From contig CAMLNG010000058.1 in NCBI GenBank assembly GCA_946481195.1, positions 1-12,487 of the forward strand: a stretch of 12,487 bases of DNA, read 5' to 3'. The notes below the pieces were generated by a model. That model ran no database searches, was not told the origin of the DNA, and saw nothing but the letters and a program-made list of their open reading frames with translations. A program made the translations under genes and the position numbers. The number at the start of each line of letters is the position of its first letter. Positions within the stretch are counted from its first letter, which is position 1. This DNA is from an uncultured Chromatiaceae bacterium. GTDB taxonomy: Bacteria > Pseudomonadota > Gammaproteobacteria > Enterobacterales > Alteromonadaceae. This document shows positions 7,144-12,487 of this stretch, in pieces.

Positions 7144-7157
7144 GCGCAGGTGGTGAC

Positions 7158-8033
7158 ATGAAAACAATACAGAGCTTGGTCAAACACATATATAAATCAA
7201 TTACTTTGCACATCCCAACCCGGTTAAAACCAAAGCGCAGACGCCATATCGTGGCTGGCTTGGGGTTGTCATTTTTAATGCTTGGCAACTCAGGCTGCAG
7301 TCAAGCACCGCAACGGCAGCTTTTGCCGGCTGAACCTGTGATCCCATTGTCTGCCAGACAACTGGTCGTTGTCGTCAGCGACAACTGGGACGCCAACAGC
7401 GGCCGTTTATATCAGTTTTCCCGCAACAGCGGCACTTCATGGCAAGTCAAAGGTCAGGCCAGCTTGGTCGACCTTGGCCGTAATGGCAGTGCCTGGGGCC
7501 TGGGGTTACATCCGCAACAACAAGGGCCGCAGAAACAGGAAGGCGACGGCAAGGCACCGGCCGGCTTGTTCCGTTTGAGCGCCGCTTTTGGCGCTCTACC
7601 CACTTTGGCCACGCAGATGCCATACCAGCAAATGAGCCGCTTTGATTATTGTATCGATGTGCCGACTTCGCCTTTGTACAACCAGACACTGGATGTCCGG
7701 CAATACCGGCCAGAATGGACAGCCAGCAGCTCCGAGCCGATGCGGCGCGATCTGATGGACAAACCGGACGCGGTGTATCAGCAAGGATTGTTTGTTGACC
7801 ATAACTACAGCAACGGCGAAGCGCGCCAGACCGGTGCCGGCAGCTGTATTTTTATCCATCAAAAAGCATCAGGTGGCCGTAAAACCGCCGGTTGTACTGC
7901 GTTGGAACCGGCGGCACTCAGTGCTCTGCTGCAGTGGCTGACGCCGGATTCAGCACCGCTGTATTTGCTATTGCCTGTAAAAGAATATCAACGCCTGCAG
8001 CAGGACTGGCAATTACCGGTGCTGGCTGAATGA
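7158..8033 (+). CDS. L,D-transpeptidase family (YkuD domain) probable lipoprotein
   Basis: This 291-residue protein has a long basic N-region (KPKRRRH, 24-30), a hydrophobic stretch at 31-43 and a lipobox-like GNSGC (Cys47). Asn at -3 makes that lipobox atypical. The YkuD domain spans about 68-275. It includes GDGKAPAGLFRL (129-140), the RFDYCIDVPTSPLYNQ segment (161-176) typical of the COG3786-like branch, and the catalytic signature IFIHQKASGGRKTAGCTAL (231-249) with His234 and nucleophile Cys246. Family members make 3-3 meso-diaminopimelate cross-links, attach proteins to murein or exchange terminal residues for D-amino acids; which applies here is open. There is no separate peptidoglycan-binding domain. 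The ATG at 7158 has AGGTGG just upstream; ATG 7137 or GTG 7095 in frame are poorer starts. Its last codons overlap the dacB start (ATGA), so the two enzymes are probably made together at the outer or inner membrane. Confidence 0.86.
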   Translation: MKTIQSLVKHIYKSITLHIPTRLKPKRRRHIVAGLGLSFLMLGNSGCSQAPQRQLLPAEPVIPLSARQLVVVVSDNWDANSGRLYQFSRNSGTSWQVKGQASLVDLGRNGSAWGLGLHPQQQGPQKQEGDGKAPAGLFRLSAAFGALPTLATQMPYQQMSRFDYCIDVPTSPLYNQTLDVRQYRPEWTASSSEPMRRDLMDKPDAVYQQGLFVDHNYSNGEARQTGAGSCIFIHQKASGGRKTAGCTALEPAALSALLQWLTPDSAPLYLLLPVKEYQRLQQDWQLPVLAE

Positions 8034-9580
8034 GGACGGAGACAAACGAAGTGAGCCCTGCATTGAACCCATTCAAACAGATGTTCCGGCTTTTACCTTT
8101 ATGCAGCCTGATGCTGTGGTTAAGCGGTTGTGCCAGTCAACCAGCGGTGCAGCTACGTCAGGATTTAACCCAACAAATTCAGGCTGCCGGGTTAGAACCT
8201 CATCAGGTGGCGCTACTGGTCATGCCGGTTGAACCTGGCCAGCAGACTAGACCGGTGATTGCGCATAATGCAGATTTGCTGATGCAACCGGCCAGCACCT
8301 TAAAACTGCTGACCAGTGCGGTCGCCCTGGACCAGCTCGGCCCTTTGTGGCGCGGTGAAACTGAACTGTTGGCCGAGCCCGCTGATCTGGCATATGCCCG
8401 GCAGCATGGTGTGTTACAGCAGCCACTTTTTGTCCGCGGTAAAGGCGACCCGGATCTGGATTATGCCGCACTGACAGCTTTATTGGCGCAGTTACGCCAC
8501 GAAGGCGTGCGTGAATTGCGCGGTGGCATTGTGCTGGACCGTCACTGGTTTAGTCCGGACCTGCCCGACCCGACAGCGCCGGCTTTTGATGAATCCCCCC
8601 GCGCCCGCTACAACCATATTCCCGATGCGCTGAGCCTGAATCAGCAAATGCTGCAATTGCGCATACAAAGCGACGCCAACTCAGTGCGGCTTCGTACTTT
8701 ACCGGCATTTGACCAACTGGAACTCAGCGCTCGGTTTCGCCTGACTGATGGCCGTTGCGACCAGTTTAATGGCCACAGCCTGCAACTGCATGAGCAAACA
8801 CTACCAGAGGGCCGGATCAGACTGGTGCTGAGCGGTGATTTTCCGCGCCATTGTTTACACGAAGAAGACGCCGCCTGGTTAAGCCGTGACGCCCAGTGGC
8901 AGCTTAGTCTGCAGCAGTTTTGGCGTCAGCTGGGTGGTCAGCTGCCGGCAGGGCTGTCTATACGTCATGGCAAGACATCGGATAACGCACAGGTCGTTGC
9001 GCAGCACTTCAGCCGGACCTTACCGCAATTACTGCAGCAGCTGAATAAAAACTCGGATAATGGTCTGGCGCGTACTTTGGCTTTACAACTCGGCGCTTTA
9101 CAGCAGGCATCTGTGCAGAACAGCAAGCAGGCCCCGCACCAACCTGTGTCTGCGCCGGCTGATACAGTACAAGCAGCCGAACAGTTGGTAAAAAACTGGC
9201 TGCAGCAGCGACAGTTACCGACAGCGGGACTGGTGCTGGACAATGGCTCCGGCTTATCACGGCTGGCGCGGATCAGTGTCAGCCAGCTGGCTGCCTTGTT
9301 GCAATATACCTGGCAGCAACCCTGGGGCCTGGATTTGGCCAGTAGTTTGCCGCGCGCCGGCACTGACGGTACTTTGCAGAACCGGATGCGGGCGACGTCA
9401 GCGCATGACCGCGCCCGGTTAAAAACCGGTACTCTTCGCAATGGTACCGGCCTTGCCGGTTATGTCTTTGACCGTGAGCGAAGACCGTGGATTTTTGTTG
9501 GCCTGGTGAATGCCGAACAAGGCGTGGTCAAAGGCCGGCCATTGTTAGACCAATGGGTGCAGCAGGTCAGCCAGTTTTAA
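8030..9580 (+). CDS. dacB: DacB/PBP4-type D-Ala-D-Ala carboxypeptidase/endopeptidase, lipoprotein
   Basis: This 516-residue protein belongs to peptidase family S13. The penicillin-binding motifs are Ser89-Thr-Leu-Lys92 (QPASTLK, nucleophile and general base), Ser342-Asp-Asn344 (NKNSDNGLA) and Lys465-Thr-Gly467 (LKTGTLRNGTG). The ~250 residues between the first two correspond to the extra domains II and III of PBP4. An N-terminal hydrophobic stretch ending in LSGC (Cys34) predicts a lipoprotein; E. coli DacB is soluble in the periplasm, so a lipid anchor is a difference. Members remove the terminal D-Ala from pentapeptides and cut D-Ala-mDAP cross-links. A Gln/Ala/Pro-rich stretch at about 357-382, after the SDN motif, looks like a lineage insert. 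The start at 8030 overlaps the preceding stop by four bases. A GTG at 8051, with AGGACGGAG nine bases upstream, is a real alternative that keeps the signal sequence. Confidence 0.92.
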   Translation: MRTETNEVSPALNPFKQMFRLLPLCSLMLWLSGCASQPAVQLRQDLTQQIQAAGLEPHQVALLVMPVEPGQQTRPVIAHNADLLMQPASTLKLLTSAVALDQLGPLWRGETELLAEPADLAYARQHGVLQQPLFVRGKGDPDLDYAALTALLAQLRHEGVRELRGGIVLDRHWFSPDLPDPTAPAFDESPRARYNHIPDALSLNQQMLQLRIQSDANSVRLRTLPAFDQLELSARFRLTDGRCDQFNGHSLQLHEQTLPEGRIRLVLSGDFPRHCLHEEDAAWLSRDAQWQLSLQQFWRQLGGQLPAGLSIRHGKTSDNAQVVAQHFSRTLPQLLQQLNKNSDNGLARTLALQLGALQQASVQNSKQAPHQPVSAPADTVQAAEQLVKNWLQQRQLPTAGLVLDNGSGLSRLARISVSQLAALLQYTWQQPWGLDLASSLPRAGTDGTLQNRMRATSAHDRARLKTGTLRNGTGLAGYVFDRERRPWIFVGLVNAEQGVVKGRPLLDQWVQQVSQF

Positions 9581-9625
9581 CCGGCTGCCTGCGGCATAAT
9601 GTCTGATGAGCCCGGTCCAGTCAGG

Positions 9626-10483
9626 TCAGATACTAAATTTATGTTTGGTAAACAGCTGCTGTGCCTGATACCACAATGGACCGACCTGACCGGTCCCAAT
9701 CGGCACACCGTCGATTGCAACAACAGGCACAACTTCTTTTGACGAACTGGTGAGCCAGACTTCGTCTGCTACCAGCACTTCGGCTTTGCTTACCACCCGT
9801 TCCTGTACTTCAATAGCGCTATAGTTGCGCAGAATGTGCAACAACAGCAGCCGCGTGATCCCGGGCAGGATTTGATGGTCAAGCGGCGGCGTACTGACAA
9901 TGCCATCTTTGACGATAAATGCATTACACGAGCTGCCTTCGGTTAATTCGTCTCGCTCATTAAATAACAGTGTTTCCTGAGCGCCGGCTTCAATGGCCTG
10001 CTGGTGATGCAACACATTACCGAGTAACGCTGTCGACTTGATATGGCAACGTTTCCAGCGCAAGTCTGTTGCCGTGATGACCTGCATCGGTTTCGCGCTG
10101 CCAGGAAGGCCGTTTGGCGGCGGATTAATCGCAAAAGTAAAAGCGAACACTGTTGGACTGACGCCTGCCGGAAACGCATGGCCGCGCTTGATATCTGCAC
10201 CCCGTGACACCTGGAGATAAACCCCCAGGTCGCCCTGACCGTTGCGCTGCAATAATTCGTTGATGAGCGTGAGCCAGCGGTCATGAGCCCAATCCAGCTG
10301 AATGCCAATCTCAGCGAGCCCGCGTTGCAGCCGGTCTATATGCGCAGTGAAACCAACGAGCTTGCCCTGATAACTCGGGATCACTTCGTAGATCCCGTCA
10401 CCAAATAAAAAACCGCGGTCCATGGGCGAAATACGCGCTTCGCTGGCGGGCATAAAACTGCCATTTAAAAACACTTCAGACAA
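9626..10483 (-). CDS. dat: D-amino-acid aminotransferase (class IV, PLP), TTG start
   Basis: This 285-residue fold-type IV PLP enzyme opens with VFLNGSFMPASEARISPMDRGFLFGDGIYEVIP (4-36), the classical D-alanine aminotransferase N-terminus with Tyr32 at the active site. RCHIKSTALLGNVL holds the Schiff-base Lys149, and LTEGSSCNAFIV holds Glu183, which contacts the PLP pyridine nitrogen. RGADIKRGHAFP (94-105) keeps the Arg/His pair (Arg100, His102) that binds the substrate carboxylate in Bacillus D-amino-acid transaminase, favouring this over branched-chain aminotransferase or ADC lyase. It is expected to interconvert D-Ala + 2-oxoglutarate with pyruvate + D-Glu in the cytoplasm. The start is TTG: the homologous N-terminus begins there, and AAGGA lies six bases upstream. 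It follows the cyclase-like gene by nine bases, so it is the last gene of this operon. It converges with dacB across 45 bases with no obvious terminator hairpin. Confidence 0.9.
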   Translation of the reverse strand: MSEVFLNGSFMPASEARISPMDRGFLFGDGIYEVIPSYQGKLVGFTAHIDRLQRGLAEIGIQLDWAHDRWLTLINELLQRNGQGDLGVYLQVSRGADIKRGHAFPAGVSPTVFAFTFAINPPPNGLPGSAKPMQVITATDLRWKRCHIKSTALLGNVLHHQQAIEAGAQETLLFNERDELTEGSSCNAFIVKDGIVSTPPLDHQILPGITRLLLLHILRNYSAIEVQERVVSKAEVLVADEVWLTSSSKEVVPVVAIDGVPIGTGQVGPLWYQAQQLFTKHKFSI

Positions 10484-10489
10484 AATCTG

Positions 10490-10494
10490 TCCTT
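10490..10494 (-). promoter_or_regulatory. Shine-Dalgarno site that fixes the TTG start of the aminotransferase
   Basis: AAGGA on the minus strand lies six bases before TTG (10481-10483) and overlaps the stop codon of the preceding gene. The first downstream ATG (at 10453) would cut off the conserved VFLNG strand, so the TTG is the likely start. Confidence 0.75.
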
Positions 10495-11368
10495 AAACCG
10501 GCACCGGCCGGTGTTGTTGATAAAGTTGATAAATTTGCCGGCACAACGCGGCGCCAACGTCAGGCGCGAGGCCATCCTCGGTCAGGGTATTTTGTCGGGT
10601 CACCCCATCAACGCTACCTTTTGCTGATAAAAACTGCAGCACCGGTAATGTGTCACAACAGGAAAATAAATCCTGACCGCTTTGTAGCGACCAAAAACAG
10701 GCAAGGCCATAAGCGGCCCAGTTCGATACATCGGCGACGATTAATTCGTCACAGCAGGTCTGCGCTGGCCGAATATCAAGACCGCCAATGATATCGGCGA
10801 TATTGCCCATGCCGATTTCGTTGCCACCGTCGCCGACGCCGACTGTAGGAACGCCGGCATCACGCGCCAGCTGCACCAATGCATCCAAATCAGCGACACT
10901 GCGACTGATATCTTCGTGGCGCATATTGTAATAACGGCCGTCGGCTGCTTGCCCCGGCCTTTCAATACACAGTAGTGCCGCCGGCTGATAAGTGGTGAGC
11001 AGTTCGCTGGCACGACTATGCCCCGCACAGCCAAGTGGCATCGGTTCGACCTGAAAGTCGTGCTGTAGCGCAGTATATAAAGGCTCACCACAAACCAGCA
11101 CCGGGTTGCTGCCAATTTGTTGCAACATGCGGTAGACGGCAATAGCGCCAACAGGTCCGTCGGTTTCAAAAGTGCCGGCGACCGGAAAACCGGTGCCAAT
11201 CAGCACCTGTTGCCCTGGTTTGAACAATAATGCTGCTGCACGCGCCAGATATCCCGGTACCAATGCCTGACGCGCCAGCGCCATGCCACGCAGGTTGCGC
11301 TCAACCAGCAAGACCTCAATCTGCTGACTCAGCACATTGCTTGACGATACTTCATCATGGACCGCCAT
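10493..11368 (-). CDS. DUF4392 / D-glutamate cyclase C-terminal-type protein, stand-alone
   Basis: This 291-residue protein matches the DUF4392 family (D-glutamate cyclase, C-terminal). It contains VLIGTGFPVAGTFETDGPVGAIAVYRML (55-82), a region with CIERPG, YYNMRHEDIS and the strongly conserved VGVGDGGNEIGMGNI (176-190), then a DELIVADVSNWAAYGL segment. In the animal mitochondrial enzyme DGLUCY a DUF1445 part and a DUF4392 part are fused, and that protein converts D-glutamate to 5-oxo-D-proline. Here only the C-terminal type is present, so whether it alone carries that activity is uncertain. It starts directly after the pxpC stop codon with no spacer, with GGGAGG five bases upstream, and is followed after nine bases by the D-amino-acid aminotransferase. 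The neighbours, an enzyme that can produce D-Glu and a 5-oxoprolinase, strongly support a D-glutamate/5-oxoproline role. No signal peptide is seen, so it is probably cytoplasmic. Confidence 0.82.
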   Translation of the reverse strand: MAVHDEVSSSNVLSQQIEVLLVERNLRGMALARQALVPGYLARAAALLFKPGQQVLIGTGFPVAGTFETDGPVGAIAVYRMLQQIGSNPVLVCGEPLYTALQHDFQVEPMPLGCAGHSRASELLTTYQPAALLCIERPGQAADGRYYNMRHEDISRSVADLDALVQLARDAGVPTVGVGDGGNEIGMGNIADIIGGLDIRPAQTCCDELIVADVSNWAAYGLACFWSLQSGQDLFSCCDTLPVLQFLSAKGSVDGVTRQNTLTEDGLAPDVGAALCRQIYQLYQQHRPVPV

Positions 11369-12388
11369 TTAAGCCTCCCGAGGGGGATTGTTGTCCGCCC
11401 ACTGTGCTGCCAAGGCATCCAGCTGCTGTTGTAAAGCCAGTAGTCGTTGTCGCTCCTGCAACAGGGCTGTGGCCGCATCCAGCCAATAAAACCGCACTAT
11501 ATTCCCGGTCATCAGCTGGCCCAACAATTCACAGGCACCACGGGTTAAGGCGCCGGTTTTGGGGTACCCGCCTATGGTCTGATGGTCGTTTAGCATCACA
11601 ATAGGTAAACCATTGGGCGGCAGTTGCATGGCCCCTAAACAAATTCCTTCGGAATAAAGCGCTTGGGCGTGAACCGGCAAGGGTTCACCACCAAGTTGCA
11701 TGCCCATGCGATCGCTGCGGGCCGTAACCCGAAACAGCCGCTGCGGCAATATTTGCTGCAGTTGCGGGTCCAGAGTGTCGAGCTGGGCGCCGCCAACCAG
11801 CGCTAATGCGCGGATGGTCTGGTGATGGTAGTGCTGATGGTAAGGCAACGACAGCTGTGGGTCTGGTTGCAGCCAAGGCCTGCAGGCCAGCAAAGTTCCG
11901 GCGCTGATAGCTTTGCCCTGCCCATCCGGCCCGCCGACTTTTTCCCGCAGCACAGTAGCGACACTGCCGCAAATGAGCGGGGCTGCAAAGCCACCGGCAA
12001 CAGCCAGATAAGCCCGGGCGCCGGCACGGCTGTAACCAATTTCGAGCAAATCGCCAGGCTGCAATAACAAAGTGCGATATCTGGCTACCGGCTGACGATT
12101 AAGCAGCAGTGGCATGGCGACGCCGGTAATGGCAACAAGTAACGGCTGCTCTGCACGAAAAGCCACAGCACCTAAAGTGATTTCCAATACTGCCGGGCAA
12201 GTACTGTTGACGTGGTTGTGATTACCGACCAGAGCATTGGCCAGCCTGGCTGCCGTTAAATCGACCGCACCGCTCTGAGTCAGGCCCACCGCCGCACCAC
12301 CAAAACGGCCAGCATCCTGTAATTGCACGCCGCTGTGGCTTTGCAGCACCCACAAGCCCGAACTGCCTGCTGTTTGCTGTGCTGTCAT
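11369..12388 (-). CDS. pxpC: 5-oxoprolinase subunit PxpC (KipA / biotin-dependent carboxyltransferase family)
   Basis: This 339-residue protein has the family hallmarks. Near the N-terminus are LQSHSGVQLQDAGRFGGAAVGLTQSGAVDLTAARLANALVGN (15-56) and VLEITLGAVAF. The middle has LLLQPGDLLEIGYSRAGARAYLAVAGGF. The C-terminal half has TARSDRMGMQLGGEPL, ICLGAMQLPPNGLPIVMLNDHQTIGGYPKTGALTRG and a Gln-rich helix at the end. PxpC works with PxpB and PxpA in ATP-dependent cleavage of 5-oxo-L-proline to L-glutamate, an intracellular salvage step; older annotations call it allophanate hydrolase subunit 2 or KipA. Its start overlaps the pxpB stop (ATGA), with AGGCGG nearby. It is the second visible gene of a minus-strand operon entering from the right edge. 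No pxpA is seen in the window; it may lie beyond the edge. Confidence 0.92.
   Translation of the reverse strand: MTAQQTAGSSGLWVLQSHSGVQLQDAGRFGGAAVGLTQSGAVDLTAARLANALVGNHNHVNSTCPAVLEITLGAVAFRAEQPLLVAITGVAMPLLLNRQPVARYRTLLLQPGDLLEIGYSRAGARAYLAVAGGFAAPLICGSVATVLREKVGGPDGQGKAISAGTLLACRPWLQPDPQLSLPYHQHYHHQTIRALALVGGAQLDTLDPQLQQILPQRLFRVTARSDRMGMQLGGEPLPVHAQALYSEGICLGAMQLPPNGLPIVMLNDHQTIGGYPKTGALTRGACELLGQLMTGNIVRFYWLDAATALLQERQRLLALQQQLDALAAQWADNNPPREA
11374..11379 (-). promoter_or_regulatory. Shine-Dalgarno site of the cyclase-like gene inside pxpC
   Basis: GGGAGG on the minus strand lies five bases before the ATG at 11368 and within the last codons of pxpC. The pxpC stop TAA and this ATG are directly adjacent, so re-initiation or coupled translation is expected. 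Confidence 0.7.
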
Positions 12389-12487
12389 AACTGCCCGCCT
12401 AAACGCAAAAACTCCGCCCGCTCAATAGGGACAAAACGCACCGTGTCCCCAACGGAAAACGGCATCATGGGGCTTGCGTTTAAATCA
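12385..12487 (-). CDS. pxpB: 5-oxoprolinase subunit PxpB (KipI family), C-terminal end only
   Basis: The last 33 codons of a gene enter from the right edge and end at TGA (12385-12387), overlapping the pxpC ATG. The residues run DLNASPMMPFSVGDTVRFVPIERAEFLRLGGQL. The order 'D-x-N/R-x-x-P...GD-x-VRF-x-P-I' is the typical tail of PxpB/KipI proteins, and PxpB normally precedes PxpC in this way. Too little is present to judge whether the gene is intact. Confidence 0.8.
   Translation of the reverse strand, partial: DLNASPMMPFSVGDTVRFVPIERAEFLRLGGQL

Noticed and set aside
7095..7157. GTG start at 7095 or ATG at 7137 for the L,D-transpeptidase
   Set aside because: The likely -10 (7118-7123) is downstream of 7095, and only ATG 7158 has a clear AGGTGG ribosome site.
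8965..9441. Open frame of 158 codons on the minus strand
   Set aside because: It is antisense to the part of dacB that holds the SDN motif; its Cys-rich translation lacks any recognisable domain.
9581..9625. Possible bidirectional terminator between dacB and dat
   Set aside because: Only very short complementary segments are present (such as CTGA/TCAG) with no T-run, so I could not support a terminator.
10741..11199. Open frame of 152 codons on the minus strand
   Set aside because: It is an out-of-frame shadow inside the DUF4392 gene, whose own frame carries the conserved motifs.
1..12487. Mobile element, prophage, CRISPR or tRNA signals
   Set aside because: No transposase, integrase, terminal inverted repeats, spaced direct repeats or tRNA-like folds were found; every gene fits ordinary chromosomal families.

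Overview
The window looks like chromosomal DNA of a Gram-negative gammaproteobacterium. Signs of this are lipoprotein and Sec signal peptides, a PBP4-type carboxypeptidase, gammaproteobacterial-style operons and a base composition in the mid-50s % GC by eye. The protein set resembles Alteromonadales/Chromatiales relatives such as Rheinheimera, but that placement is an impression, not a proof. Coding density is high. There is no RNA gene, insertion sequence, CRISPR array or prophage signal, and no gene-free stretch longer than about 190 bases.

Left part (1-4512). The N-terminal 189 residues of an RsmB/NOP-type RNA m5C methyltransferase run off the left edge on the minus strand, behind a near-consensus sigma70 promoter. 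Next is an FtrA/GlxA-type regulator (DJ-1/PfpI domain plus AraC-type HTH), also on the minus strand. Divergent from it are a single-domain rhodanese and a two-domain ChrA chromate transporter. This is a plausible small regulated stress module for sulfane sulfur or chromate. A solitary periplasmic solute-binding protein (SBP_bac_3 type) follows.

Middle part (4553-9580). Four cell-wall genes lie around one 78-base divergent promoter region. Leftward are a secreted NlpC/P60 gamma-D-Glu-diamino-acid endopeptidase and, overlapping it by 14 bases, an L-Ala-D/L-Glu-type dipeptide epimerase. Rightward are a YkuD-family L,D-transpeptidase lipoprotein and, overlapping by 4 bases, a DacB/PBP4 D,D-carboxypeptidase/endopeptidase lipoprotein. 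The two directions appear to share a palindromic -10 element.

Right part (9626-12487). A tightly packed minus-strand operon runs from the right edge: end of pxpB, pxpC (5-oxoprolinase subunits), a stand-alone DUF4392/D-glutamate-cyclase C-terminal-type protein, and a D-amino-acid aminotransferase with a TTG start.

Together the middle and right parts suggest a neighbourhood for turnover of peptidoglycan stem peptides and D-amino acids. DacB could release D-Ala. NlpC/P60 could release L-Ala-D-Glu, which the epimerase converts to L-Ala-L-Glu. Dat could move the amino group of D-Ala onto 2-oxoglutarate to give D-Glu. The cyclase-like protein and 5-oxoprolinase could then dispose of D-Glu through 5-oxoproline. 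Each step rests on family membership; the pathway as a whole is inference.
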